A DNA stretch of 61,427 bases. Source: a virus. Shown here in pieces: positions 45,699 to 53,613 of this stretch. The notes under the pieces were generated by a model. The model made no database searches. It had not been told where the DNA came from and was given only the letters and a program-made list of their open reading frames with translations. Position numbers and translations under genes: made by a program. Each line of letters starts with the position of its first letter. Within the stretch, counting starts at the first letter, position 1. The stretch spans positions 1 to 61,427 of IMG/VR virus record IMGVR_UViG_3300035670_000214. One strand, written 5' to 3'.

Positions 45699-46300
45699 GG
45701 CCATACTCCAGTAGTAAGTTTATATATAAGACGTTCGTCAAACTCTCTGAACTCTAAGCTATTTGCCAAAAGAGCCTTGTGAATGGCGGTCCAGCCTAGC
45801 ATTATCGCATCATTCTCATCTGACTTATGGTAGTTATCTGGTACTAGGCTACGCCAACTGCGCGGACTTACTAGTAGTACAGGTACATCCCAGATACTCA
45901 TGATTACCCCTACAGATTGATGCAGGCTTATTACGTTACGGGTAGCGAAAGCTGCGCCTGGTCCTTCCCCCATAAAGGGAGGGATGTTCTCGGTAACGAG
46001 TAGGTCTGGTTGCTCGAAATCCTCCCTCAATGAGTGGGATAGTCTATACAAGCGGTTATGTACCTCGTCTCCGGAGCGGATACGTACAAGGCCGCTATCC
46101 TCCAGCTGCCCTGACTTATAGATAGCATAACCTGGCTGACTATTAGCACTACCGCTAGAGGGGTCAAAGGCTAGGACAGTGCCGTTGAGCAGTGCGCCTA
46201 TGTTGGATGCTACTGCCTTGTCTAGCTTAGACGCCCCCGTCTTTCTTCCTTGCTGTAGAGGTGAGGTAGTTTTGCGTTTTCTCGTTCGTTTTCCAGTCAT
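45695..46300 (-). CDS. RuvC-like Holliday junction resolvase
   Basis: 201 residues. RNase H-fold nuclease residues in the RuvC order: Asp46 in VLAFDPSSG, Glu104 in LLVTENIPP and the acidic pair Asp161/Asp164 in HKSDENDAIMLG. It would resolve branched DNA before packaging. ATG 46300 was chosen for AAGGAT 8 bases upstream; it overlaps the polymerase 3' end by 74 bases. The N-terminal 35 residues are basic and probably disordered. Confidence 0.8.
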   Translation of the reverse strand: MTGKRTRKRKTTSPLQQGRKTGASKLDKAVASNIGALLNGTVLAFDPSSGSANSQPGYAIYKSGQLEDSGLVRIRSGDEVHNRLYRLSHSLREDFEQPDLLVTENIPPFMGEGPGAAFATRNVISLHQSVGVIMSIWDVPVLLVSPRSWRSLVPDNYHKSDENDAIMLGWTAIHKALLANSLEFREFDERLIYKLTTGVWP

Positions 46301-48641
46301 AAGTTTCATCCTTATCATCTGCCCATGATAGGCATACGTTTGGTTCGCCTTTAAGGTGTATCTCTCCGCCTAACATCTTATTCAACTTAGGGTACACTAC
46401 ATCCTTCAGTAGCTTTACAGCTTGCTCCGCTTGGTCCTTATGTACAGCAAACATTAAGCAATCGTGTAGGTCCATGTGCCAGGGGTACCAGTCGAACCCG
46501 TTGCTAGACAATTCCTCTGCAGTCAATACCTGGAACAATACGTGAGCATCATGGCCGACAGACTGACACTGCGAGTTCACTAGGTCCTTCTCTCGCATTG
46601 GTTCAAGGCAGATTGGTCTACCAAAACCATTGAGTAGCCAACCCCCGTTATCCTTCCACTGTCTTCGGAGTTCTGCTTCCCAAACTTTAACCCCACGTCG
46701 CAAGTCCCAGAAACCACGATGCATCTTTATTACTTCATCGAGACTGATGTCAATACCATCCTCCCTTAAGGAAGCATGTATCTTACCTGGACCCGCTTGA
46801 TAGTTGGCCGAGAGTACTACCTTCTTTGCTACCTGACGCCATTTACTAGCTGCCTTCTTCGCTGCCTTTACTGACTCAGGTGTCCAGTTCTCTGGGTCGT
46901 AACCGCACTCGCGTATCTTTTGACCGAGTACAGGAAGACGCGCTCCGACCGATAGGTACATACAGTCCCCTTTGCGACTGGTCGGGCCATAGAAGTTCCA
47001 AAGACTAGCATCTCGGGATAGTTCAGCAAGAACATAGTCCTCTAGTGAGGCGTGGTCGCAGGTAATAATGACATAGGGTTCAGGTACGGTAAATGCGGCT
47101 AAGTAATCTAATGACTTAGGAGGATTCTGGGCATTGAATCCACCAGCCCCAGCCAGACGACCGGTATGTGTACCTGGTACCTTGAAGGATGGATGGTACT
47201 TGCCTGTATCCAAATTGATGACGTTCCTCAGAGACTGGTTAAAACCCAACTCCTTCTCAGCACTAATGTAGTCAGATAGTAGTTTACCGGGGGCGCCAAA
47301 TTGACGCAGAGCCACCTCATCTGTAGCAGGCTGTCCAGATTCGGTAGTCGATACTATTGGATAGCCCATAGCCTCGTAGAATAGCCACTGCTTTTGTGGT
47401 CCACTGTTCAGGTTAAAGAGGCTTTCAGTCTGCAAGTCCTCGAGCTTTCGCTTCCAATTAAGCCAGACCTGACTGGTAATAGGACCAGCAGCTAGTTTAG
47501 CTTGGTAGGAAAGCCAAGCTTGGGTCTCAGTTCCGTCCTTTTTGTAACGATTAGTTGGCTCTGCTGGAGGCCACTCGCCCTTATGTTGCTTGGGCTCCTT
47601 ACTTAGGTGCTCGTCAATGATACGCTTGGAATAGGCATCTACGTGAGGCTTAACCTCTGGATGTTCTAGGAATTCCTGCTTCAAACCTTGGATGCGAGAT
47701 TCCAGGTTTACTTTATGTGTATCGAGCATAGTAAAATCGACGGTAATCCCGGAGATTTTTTGCCAGATAAGCAGGTATAGGAAGCGCATGTAGAGTTCGT
47801 GCATGTACCACTGCAGGCCCTCGAACTTATGTAACACAGGCTCTAATACCTTGACGTAAAAGTCAAATGTTGATTGGGCATCGAGGCGACAGTATTCTCC
47901 TAGCACCTCCGCAGGAGCTAGGTACATCATTTCTTTTTTGGGGCTGACCCAGCGGTCGTCTTCTTCCGTAATCTCAGGGATAGACTGAGAGTACTGTCTA
48001 GCACCCTTAGCGTAAGCCGGAAAATAATAATAGCCCTCTTTCGCTGTTCTGCTGATATTCGCCACATGTTCGTTCTCTATAAGCCAGAGGTCGAGTTTAG
48101 CTTCGTTACTATTAGGCCATTTAAGAAGGTCTACCTGAGCCTTCTTGAGACCATACTGCTGCCCTGGGTAGCCTTCAGATGCTAATAATCTGTATAAAGC
48201 ATAAGTACATACGTGCCAGTTAAGCCAGCAACCAGGCTCCTTACTAGCAAGTCCTTGACGTGGTCTGCCAGTCTGGTCCAGGTCTCGCATGAACCAGCCT
48301 GCATCGAAGAATAGGTTATGGGCCATCAATCTTATAGATTTACGGCGTAAAATGTCAACTAACACTGGGAGCGTATCTGGAGCGCTATTTGTGATGGAGA
48401 TGTAAATGGAACCCTGTTCATTGGCGAGGCCGACGCCCACAACGTAACTGTCAGGGTCTGCGTAATCGCCTTTGGTTTCAAGGTCAAGAGCTAGGAGGCT
48501 TCCCTCCGGGACGGCGGATAGTAGAAGAGGCAGTACCGTTGCTGGCTTGTCGGTGGCTATTAGCCCCGGCCACTTTGGATGCAAAGGGCGCAGGCTGGGA
48601 GGAGTTGGAGCGGCTTTCAGGAGAGCTAGGGATACATCCAT
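46227..48641 (-). CDS. polA: Family A DNA polymerase with 3'-5' exonuclease
   Basis: 804 residues from ATG 48641 (TTGGAG upstream). Exonuclease motifs: LALDLET (Asp53, Glu55), AHNLFFDAGW and YCRLDAQSTFDFY. Polymerase motif A is CDHASLED (Asp529), motif B spans RQVAKKVVLSANYQAG with Arg602, Lys606 and Tyr614, and motif C reads LHDCL (His726, Asp727, Cys728) instead of the usual HDE. The residue equal to E. coli Phe762 is Leu610. No 5'-3' exonuclease domain. This is the replicative polymerase of the phage. Confidence 0.93.
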   Translation of the reverse strand: MDVSLALLKAAPTPPSLRPLHPKWPGLIATDKPATVLPLLLSAVPEGSLLALDLETKGDYADPDSYVVGVGLANEQGSIYISITNSAPDTLPVLVDILRRKSIRLMAHNLFFDAGWFMRDLDQTGRPRQGLASKEPGCWLNWHVCTYALYRLLASEGYPGQQYGLKKAQVDLLKWPNSNEAKLDLWLIENEHVANISRTAKEGYYYFPAYAKGARQYSQSIPEITEEDDRWVSPKKEMMYLAPAEVLGEYCRLDAQSTFDFYVKVLEPVLHKFEGLQWYMHELYMRFLYLLIWQKISGITVDFTMLDTHKVNLESRIQGLKQEFLEHPEVKPHVDAYSKRIIDEHLSKEPKQHKGEWPPAEPTNRYKKDGTETQAWLSYQAKLAAGPITSQVWLNWKRKLEDLQTESLFNLNSGPQKQWLFYEAMGYPIVSTTESGQPATDEVALRQFGAPGKLLSDYISAEKELGFNQSLRNVINLDTGKYHPSFKVPGTHTGRLAGAGGFNAQNPPKSLDYLAAFTVPEPYVIITCDHASLEDYVLAELSRDASLWNFYGPTSRKGDCMYLSVGARLPVLGQKIRECGYDPENWTPESVKAAKKAASKWRQVAKKVVLSANYQAGPGKIHASLREDGIDISLDEVIKMHRGFWDLRRGVKVWEAELRRQWKDNGGWLLNGFGRPICLEPMREKDLVNSQCQSVGHDAHVLFQVLTAEELSSNGFDWYPWHMDLHDCLMFAVHKDQAEQAVKLLKDVVYPKLNKMLGGEIHLKGEPNVCLSWADDKDETYDWKTNEKTQNYLTSTARKKDGGV

Positions 48642-48831
48642 GAGAGACTCCAAGCAACGGTTGACTGCCGAAACGCTTAAGCTTATTGCCTGAGAACTGA
48701 CCTAAGTTACCCATCTCTTCAGGATGGAAGAGATAACCACCAAATTCGTAACCCTCACTAGCTAACAGTTCGGAGCTGTTACTTAGGGAAACGGTAGCCA
48801 GGATTGGGTCAAAGGGCCAGTTCTTAGTCAT
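48484..48831 (-). CDS. Small gene overlapping the polymerase start
   Basis: 115 residues; the first 65 look like a normal protein (NWPFDPILATVSLSNSSELL, then FGGYLFHPEEMGN), while the last 50 overlap the polymerase N-terminus in another frame and are Ser/Pro-rich, typical of off-frame reading. It may be a genuine overlapping gene, or the N-terminus of a longer polymerase separated by a frameshift. Unrecognised. Confidence 0.45.
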   Translation of the reverse strand: MTKNWPFDPILATVSLSNSSELLASEGYEFGGYLFHPEEMGNLGQFSGNKLKRFGSQPLLGVSHGCIPSSPESRSNSSQPAPFASKVAGANSHRQASNGTASSTIRRPGGKPPSS

Positions 48832-48870
48832 AGCTTAGGGCTCTTTCAATCTGATTCTGTGAATAGCCCA

Positions 48871-48890
48871 AGTTACACTTACGTGTAACC
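48871..48890 (-). terminator. Hairpin in leftward spacer
   Basis: GTTACAC / GTGTAAC with loop TTAC in the 65-base gap before the polymerase-region genes. No U tract on the minus strand, so attenuation is possible but unproven. Confidence 0.35.
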
Positions 48891-48896
48891 TGCACA

Positions 48897-49205
48897 TCAA
48901 TTCTTCGCAGTGACAATCAAAGACTCAACCTTTAGTTCACGACCATCTTCCATGCGAATGAAGACTTCGAGCTTGTTAGGCTTGCCCTTGAACATGGCGC
49001 GACCATCCTTAGTTTGACCGGGGAAAAGGCCAGTAAGGTTAATGAATTCCACGCTCTCGCCTTCTCCAACCTTAGCTGAAAGGCTGTGAGTGGGACGATT
49101 CTCGCCCTCAGCCTTTGGCTTTGATGGAGCGCTAGCGGGCTTGTTGCCTGCGTAGCTACTGCGTGGTGCTGTTGCTGCTGCTGCTGATTTCTGTACGTAT
49201 GCCAT
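48897..49205 (-). CDS. Hypothetical replication-region protein
   Basis: 102 residues from ATG 49205 (AGGAGG 7 bases upstream; an ATG six bases earlier is too close). The N-terminal 45 residues are Ala/Ser/Pro-rich and disordered; the rest is beta-rich (SVEFINLTGLFPGQTKDGRA, LEVFIRMEDGRELKVESLIV). Size and place between nuclease and polymerase would suit a single-strand DNA-binding or processivity protein, but no signature was seen. Confidence 0.6.
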   Translation of the reverse strand: MAYVQKSAAAATAPRSSYAGNKPASAPSKPKAEGENRPTHSLSAKVGEGESVEFINLTGLFPGQTKDGRAMFKGKPNKLEVFIRMEDGRELKVESLIVTAKN

Positions 49206-49216
49206 GAACATTCCTC

Positions 49217-50206
49217 CTAGGAATAAAGGCTAGACACTGCGTCCAACCATTTCTTGTAGTCTGACTCTAGCTTATCACAGGTAGCTTGTAAAGGACAATA
49301 ATCGCAGTTGCTGAAAGTCCCTGGACTACCATCTGCTTTAAGTGTACTCGGTCTAGGTGCAAGCTTCTGTTTTGATTTCTGTTCTACCACGACTTCGTAG
49401 TAGTCGATGATACCTTGTTGAGTGATAGGTGTCCAAGTCCATTCCATACCCTCAGGTCTATCGGCAAGTATGGGTCTATACTTTAATTGTTTACCCTTAG
49501 TCCATTCTAACTCGTATCCTTGACGGAACTGTAGCAACTTCTTAACTGTAACCTTGCCCTTTGATTCACCAAACTCCAGTACATTAGTGAGCAGGTTATC
49601 CTTAGGTGGAAAGGTACGTTGTTCCCAGCCACTGCCTACTGCAAACTCCGCACGATTGGTATACCAGAGTTGGAACGGCACACCTAACTGCCAACTGTAA
49701 TGACCTGCTTGCATGAGGTGAACGAGCTTGGGTTCTAGCATTACGCCAGTATCTCTACCGGTCCATACGCTAGAGACAAGTTTAAGCTCTAGACCTACTA
49801 CTGGCTTAAACTCTTCACCTTCCATTCGGCCTAGTACAATGTCAGGTCTACCAGTAACCGCAATACCAGAGGGTGTAACCCACCTGATAGGTACTTCCTC
49901 CTCACGCTTAACAACAAGGCTTTCGCCTAAGGCTTTTATCCCAGTCTCCAATGACTTTACCCAGATATCTTCGTTGGATAGACCAGCATCAAACATAAGG
50001 CGCTTACTATCCTCGACCTGTTCGTAGCGTATACCCTCGAATCTCAGTAGGGTAGTACGGGCGCATGGACCTGCTACCTTACCGCCATCCATAATAATGC
50101 CAGTATTACCAGCACGCAATATCCCCTTCTTATCCGCCTCTTTCAGGTCATGTTCGGCTGCCATAGACTGGATGCCTGCATCGTATAGTGCATTAATATC
50201 AAGCAC
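49217..50206 (-). CDS. Cas4-like Fe-S PD-(D/E)XK exonuclease
   Basis: 329 residues from GTG 50206 (GAGGTAAG upstream). The PD-(D/E)XK core is TGRPDIVLG (Asp122) and VGLELKLVS (Glu140, Lys142). Cys48 near the N-terminus and a C-terminal NCDYCPLQATC (Cys301, 304, 310) supply four ligands for a 4Fe-4S cluster as in Cas4 and AddB-type nucleases. Likely a recombination exonuclease working with the helicase and polymerase. There are no CRISPR genes nearby. Confidence 0.8.
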   Translation of the reverse strand: MLDINALYDAGIQSMAAEHDLKEADKKGILRAGNTGIIMDGGKVAGPCARTTLLRFEGIRYEQVEDSKRLMFDAGLSNEDIWVKSLETGIKALGESLVVKREEEVPIRWVTPSGIAVTGRPDIVLGRMEGEEFKPVVGLELKLVSSVWTGRDTGVMLEPKLVHLMQAGHYSWQLGVPFQLWYTNRAEFAVGSGWEQRTFPPKDNLLTNVLEFGESKGKVTVKKLLQFRQGYELEWTKGKQLKYRPILADRPEGMEWTWTPITQQGIIDYYEVVVEQKSKQKLAPRPSTLKADGSPGTFSNCDYCPLQATCDKLESDYKKWLDAVSSLYS

Positions 50207-50242
50207 ATCTTACCTCTTACCTTGATTGTTGTGTAGATGCGC

Positions 50243-50317
50243 TTAATCAATGACAGCTAGCAACATCCACTCTTTGTATTCGGCTCGGTCGGGGATAGGC
50301 TCCCCGGCCTTGAGCAT
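50243..50317 (-). CDS. Possible 24-residue peptide
   Basis: A short frame MLKAGEPIPDRAEYKEWMLL... in the 118-base gap between two genes, starting 8 bases after the upstream stop. No clear ribosome site beyond AGCAG. Listed because nearly every other gap in this block is filled by a coupled small gene. Confidence 0.3.
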   Translation of the reverse strand: MLKAGEPIPDRAEYKEWMLLAVID

Positions 50318-50324
50318 TAGCTGC

Positions 50325-50630
50325 TTACCCGTGTAACGATTCCTTAGTATCCAGGCTCTCTGGTTCGGGAACCTGCTCAGTATCTCCCGAAGACTCATGA
50401 CCAGCAGCTTCATCCGCTAGCTCCTTTAGTATTTCCTGTTCAAGTTCTGCGTCCTCTTTGGAGCTAGCTAGTTGTTTCTTATGCTCTTCTAACATTTGAT
50501 TCCACACCAGGTCCACGCAATAGTTGACGAAGGTGTCCAGCTTTAGGTTTACCCCATCAAGCTGGCTCTTCATCAGTTGGTACTGCTCCAGGTCTGCGAA
50601 CGATACGTCTACTCTTACCTTGTGTGCCAT
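50325..50630 (-). CDS. Small acidic RHH-like protein
   Basis: 101 residues with AAGGAG upstream. The N-terminal 50 (VRVDVSFADLEQYQLMKSQL) has a strand-helix-helix pattern like ribbon-helix-helix proteins; the C-terminal half is acidic and disordered. Possible regulator. Starts inside the previous gene. Confidence 0.5.
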   Translation of the reverse strand: MAHKVRVDVSFADLEQYQLMKSQLDGVNLKLDTFVNYCVDLVWNQMLEEHKKQLASSKEDAELEQEILKELADEAAGHESSGDTEQVPEPESLDTKESLHG

Positions 50631-50859
50631 GGTACGTCTCCTTGTTCACTGTTAATACTATACACTGCCTATCGCCTAACTTACGTGCTAACTGGTACTG
50701 AAGTTTCTCGTTAAATATTACTATCAAGTCGGGGTACTTGTAACGCTCAATCATAAGAGTGCGGTGTTTCAGGTGACTTATAGTCTCCACATCCACTACC
50801 TGGGCCGTGTCCTTGGAGTGTTGTATATACCAGGTACCCTTATACTTTGACGGTATCAT
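50557..50859 (-). CDS. Hypothetical protein
   Basis: 100 residues; the first 75 are alpha/beta (GTWYIQHSKDTAQVVDVETI), the last 25 overlap the next gene and are basic. GAGG upstream; four-base overlap with the protease gene. Unrecognised. Confidence 0.5.
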   Translation of the reverse strand: MIPSKYKGTWYIQHSKDTAQVVDVETISHLKHRTLMIERYKYPDLIVIFNEKLQYQLARKLGDRQCIVLTVNKETYHGTQGKSRRIVRRPGAVPTDEEPA

Positions 50860-51479
50860 CTGGCTAACCTCAATACGTAGTAGTCCAGCACTTTAAACCA
50901 TACCTTAGTAGACTTCTGTTGCACCTTAGTTATAGACCACATGCTATTATCCGAGTCACGGAACGCTAAGTAGTCTAGCTCACTCATGCCAGTAACTTCC
51001 ATGCCCAACTGGTCCCACTTCTCTTGCTCAGCAGCTGTCTGTAAGCCAGTCTCAATAAGGTCTTGAGGCAGAACAGGCTGGTTAAAACTGACGTGTATCT
51101 TATGTGGAAACAAGCGGCTAGACTTAAGGGCGTAGCGTTTATCGCAGTGCAAGTAAATGAAGAAGGCTGCGCTAGCTACGTAGTTACCGGCATAACAATG
51201 TATAGTCTTACCTCTAGCGCGGAGCATGTCAAACTGACCCACCAACCACTCAGCTGCACGCATGTCTCCACCTGGACTATTGATGAGCAGGTGTACATCC
51301 TTAAAGGTAGCGGCTGCTTGCATAGCTACCATGCGTACACTGTAGATACTAACGGCATCTTGTAGCTGCACTGTGTCCTCGTCTAAGCTAACGTAGTTCA
51401 CCTTGACGGCGTTAGTTTGTGCAAACAGACCTGCCGTGAGTGTCATGCTTAGGATTAGTGAGCTAAGTATAGGTAACAT
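50856..51479 (-). CDS. Secreted ClpP-like serine protease
   Basis: 207 residues. An N-terminal signal peptide (about residues 1-20, LSSLILSMTLTAGLFA) precedes a ClpP/crotonase-fold core: LLINSPGGD (65-72), catalytic Ser103 in YVASAAFF, and His126 in SSRLFPHK. A third acidic residue lies further on (candidates in LPQDLIETG). Cytosolic ClpP lacks a signal peptide, so this one would act in the periplasm or at the membrane, like SppA or a NfeD-linked protease. Role in infection unknown. A 29-residue membrane peptide is encoded just upstream. Confidence 0.7.
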   Translation of the reverse strand: MLPILSSLILSMTLTAGLFAQTNAVKVNYVSLDEDTVQLQDAVSIYSVRMVAMQAAATFKDVHLLINSPGGDMRAAEWLVGQFDMLRARGKTIHCYAGNYVASAAFFIYLHCDKRYALKSSRLFPHKIHVSFNQPVLPQDLIETGLQTAAEQEKWDQLGMEVTGMSELDYLAFRDSDNSMWSITKVQQKSTKVWFKVLDYYVLRLAR

Positions 51480-51482
51480 CTG

Positions 51483-51572
51483 TCATTCCTCATCGTCAGG
51501 TTTGCCATCAGTGAACGTCGCTATCAAGAATAGCACGAGTACTAGGGTTGCTGCAAGCAATATCGGGTCCAT
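51483..51572 (-). CDS. 29-residue membrane peptide
   Basis: MDPILLAATLVLVLFLIATF then an acidic tail (DGKPDDEE). AAGGAAT lies 7 bases upstream. Ends 3 bases before the secreted protease ATG. One transmembrane helix. Same length (90 bases) as peptides at 52511 and 55402. Confidence 0.6.
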   Translation of the reverse strand: MDPILLAATLVLVLFLIATFTDGKPDDEE

Positions 51573-51584
51573 GCTAGGTATTCC

Positions 51585-51737
51585 TTAAAAGGGTGCGTTC
51601 CAGAGGTGGCTGTCGTCATTCGCCACCAGGTACCACTCGGCCCAGAGGTCTACTGCATCTGGTACCCAGTCGGTATCCAGTATACCTTCCACCTGGCAGG
51701 TGAGTACGTAATTACTTCTCGGGTTTCCCAATTCCAT
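51585..51737 (-). CDS. 50-residue protein
   Basis: Starts at ATG 51737 inside the end of the previous gene. Trp- and Asp-rich (DTDWVPDAVDLWAEWYLV). A longer frame reaching 51944 lies within the neighbouring gene and is rejected. Unrecognised. Confidence 0.5.
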   Translation of the reverse strand: MELGNPRSNYVLTCQVEGILDTDWVPDAVDLWAEWYLVANDDSHLWNAPF

Positions 51738-52089
51738 CAAGCATAGACTGTGCGAGCCTGGCCAGCCGCTCTTCCTCACTGCTTGGCCCGTAATCATTAT
51801 CCTCCTCGCAGTCTTCCAGTTCATATGGTTCGCAGTAGCAGTCGTCGTCTTGCTTGTTCTCATCGAATACTTCCTCCTTAGTGTAACCGCCAAACTGAAC
51901 CATACATCGGATGAATAGCAGTAATTCTTTAGCATCCATTCCATCTGCTGAATCTTCTGAGCTTAAGTATAAATGATTACCGTATAGATGTAGACTGGGT
52001 AGAAAACGACGCGCCTGCCAGAAGGGTAAATCCTTTATTAGTTTAGCTTCCAGTTGTTTTGTAGTAGCTTGATATTGTTTAAAGTTCAT
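51712..52089 (-). CDS. Hypothetical acidic protein
   Basis: 125 residues with GAAGGAAG upstream. A globular N-terminal 75 residues are followed by an acidic Cys-containing stretch (QDDDCYCEPYELEDCEEDND) and a basic helix. Overlaps both neighbours by a few bases. Unrecognised. Confidence 0.6.
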   Translation of the reverse strand: MNFKQYQATTKQLEAKLIKDLPFWQARRFLPSLHLYGNHLYLSSEDSADGMDAKELLLFIRCMVQFGGYTKEEVFDENKQDDDCYCEPYELEDCEEDNDYGPSSEEERLARLAQSMLDGIGKPEK

Positions 52090-52511
52090 TGTTCTTCCTT
52101 CTTACGAAATGGTATAACCTTAGACTCTTTACCGGCGTTCAGCTTCTTAGCGTTAGCCTGTTCCTTCTGACGCTTGCCTCTGCGAAGCTCGTTGGTTATG
52201 CGCTCGTTACTGCGCTTGCGCTCCAGCTCCCGTATCCGCTTCTGGTCCTCTGGACTAATCTCGTTATCTCTCAGTTCTATCTCTGGCTTAGCAATAAATA
52301 CCCACTTGTTATAGCCACCGTAGATAAGCTGGGTACCTACGCCAGCTTGGGGCTTATACTGGTTGGGACTCAAGGGTTTAGCCTTGTAGATGAAGCCATG
52401 GTTTGACTCCTCATCCTTGCCCAGTATCAGGAACCAGCTGTGCGAGAAGGCGTCCCGGACTACCATAGGGCAGCCGTGGGTACGTTCCAGTTCAAGAAGG
52501 GTGCTGTACAT
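52086..52511 (-). CDS. Hypothetical protein with basic tail
   Basis: 141 residues from ATG 52511 (GGGAGG upstream; TGATG overlap with the small membrane peptide). The N-terminal 85 are alpha/beta with aromatic residues (SHSWFLILGKDEESNHGF); the C-terminal 50 are basic and helical (RIRELERKRSNERITNELRR), possibly nucleic-acid binding. Unrecognised. Confidence 0.6.
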   Translation of the reverse strand: MYSTLLELERTHGCPMVVRDAFSHSWFLILGKDEESNHGFIYKAKPLSPNQYKPQAGVGTQLIYGGYNKWVFIAKPEIELRDNEISPEDQKRIRELERKRSNERITNELRRGKRQKEQANAKKLNAGKESKVIPFRKKEEQ

Positions 52512-52600
52512 CAATCGTCCTCCCTCATAAATACTAAGCACAAGATTAGCATGGTGCTAATGAATATGCCAAGTACTATATGCGCTACGGTATGGTCCAT
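52511..52600 (-). CDS. 29-residue membrane peptide
   Basis: MDHTVAHIVLGIFISTMLIL then CLVFMREDD. AAGGAG is well placed upstream. TGATG overlap with the following gene. One transmembrane helix with a short charged tail; same 90-base length as the peptides at 51483 and 55402. Confidence 0.65.
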   Translation of the reverse strand: MDHTVAHIVLGIFISTMLILCLVFMREDD

Positions 52601-52702
52601 TAGTAAGCTCCTTGTAATCATTGGTAAATAAAAATAGTACTTGACAGTCCGCTTCGCGTCGTGATACCTATAAGGTATCTGGGTTTTACCTTATAACCCT
52701 CT
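52601..52702 (-). promoter_or_regulatory. Gap with hairpins and repeated 13-mer
   Basis: The only sizeable gap within the 52.0-53.8 kb operon. It holds a GATACC / GGTATC hairpin (52663-52679) and the 13-mer TCCGCTTCGCGTC (52648-52660), which recurs at 55917-55929 before the other leftward unit. Possibly a shared regulatory site. No convincing promoter on the minus strand. Confidence 0.4.
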
Positions 52703-53107
52703 CTACTCATTACCCTCATTACCATTACCTACCCCTACCGTAGGTATATCTGCAAGAACTGTACCAGTCGTACCTTGGATGTTGCAAACATCCTTGTCTT
52801 GCCTATCCCAGAACGCATGTATTATACTGTCTACTAGTAGCTGTAGCTCTGGCTCCAGGTCCTCGGTAACTATTGCCTTTATAATAGGCTCATTCTGTTT
52901 AATGTGTCTAGTGTAAGCATCGTATATCTCTGCTTCATCCATATCCAGGTAGTGGTCTACCAGTCCATTCCACATGAAGAGTTTATGCTCATCGCATAAC
53001 TCTAGGCCATAATGACTTGGTGACTCCCGTACTATCACCTCGTCTGGTAACTCACGTAGATGTTTATCTGCCAACTGATAGGCTATGCGTCTGAATTTAC
53101 TTTCCAT
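52703..53107 (-). CDS. Hypothetical protein
   Basis: 134 residues, acidic and helical, with AAGGAG upstream and TAATG overlap with the regulator gene. The C-terminus is Gly/Asn-rich. Unrecognised. Confidence 0.6.
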   Translation of the reverse strand: MESKFRRIAYQLADKHLRELPDEVIVRESPSHYGLELCDEHKLFMWNGLVDHYLDMDEAEIYDAYTRHIKQNEPIIKAIVTEDLEPELQLLVDSIIHAFWDRQDKDVCNIQGTTGTVLADIPTVGVGNGNEGNE

Positions 53108-53613
53108 TACTTGGCTCCTTTGAACTGGGAGATAGCTTCTTCGGCCATCATTACTGTATCCGGTTGTATGTCTGCTAAGGAGACTCTAGCGTTAAGTGAA
53201 TGCTTCACGCCATAAGCATTCAGCTTACGCTGGAGGGTGCGAAGACCTATACCCAGACTCTGTGCCGTCTTAGTCTTGTTGCCCTTCATGTGGATAAGGC
53301 GGGTCAGAATCAGATACTTCTCCATGTCCCTAATACTAGTAGTGTCGCCTGGTAAGTAGTTCACGTGTGCTCCTCTGTTGTTGTTCATGGTACCTCCTAT
53401 GTCATTTCGTCGTAGTTGTTTACGCACCGTGTTGATGTGCATATTAAGTGTATCGGCAACTGCTTCCAAATTCTTTAGCCTTCTGAAACGAATAATTATG
53501 CAATGGGTTCTAAACTCCTGAATAGTCTGGTAATTCCGTAACCTAGGTAGCTTACTATGCCGCCAGATATTCCGTATCTCTCCATCTATCCACAGTTGTT
53601 TAGGCTTAGTCAT
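53107..53613 (-). CDS. Fis-type helix-turn-helix regulator
   Basis: 168 residues from ATG 53613. The C-terminal domain (YLILTRLIHMKGNKTKTAQS, LGIGLRTLQRKLNAYG) is the Fis / NtrC C-terminal HTH. A second, weaker HTH lies near residues 45-75 (LEAVADTLNMHINTVRKQL), so the protein may bind two sites. No ATPase domain. Located second in the operon after the strong leftward promoter, as an early transcription regulator would be. Confidence 0.8.
   Translation of the reverse strand: MTKPKQLWIDGEIRNIWRHSKLPRLRNYQTIQEFRTHCIIIRFRRLKNLEAVADTLNMHINTVRKQLRRNDIGGTMNNNRGAHVNYLPGDTTSIRDMEKYLILTRLIHMKGNKTKTAQSLGIGLRTLQRKLNAYGVKHSLNARVSLADIQPDTVMMAEEAISQFKGAK

Noticed and set aside
49217-50206. CRISPR-associated Cas4 system
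   Set aside because: The protein is Cas4-like, but there is no repeat-spacer array and no other cas gene; phage recombination exonuclease is the simpler reading.
52641-52680. Rightward promoter from TTGACA at 52641
   Set aside because: It points against every gene in the area and has no good -10 at 16-18 bases; the inverted repeats explain the pattern better.
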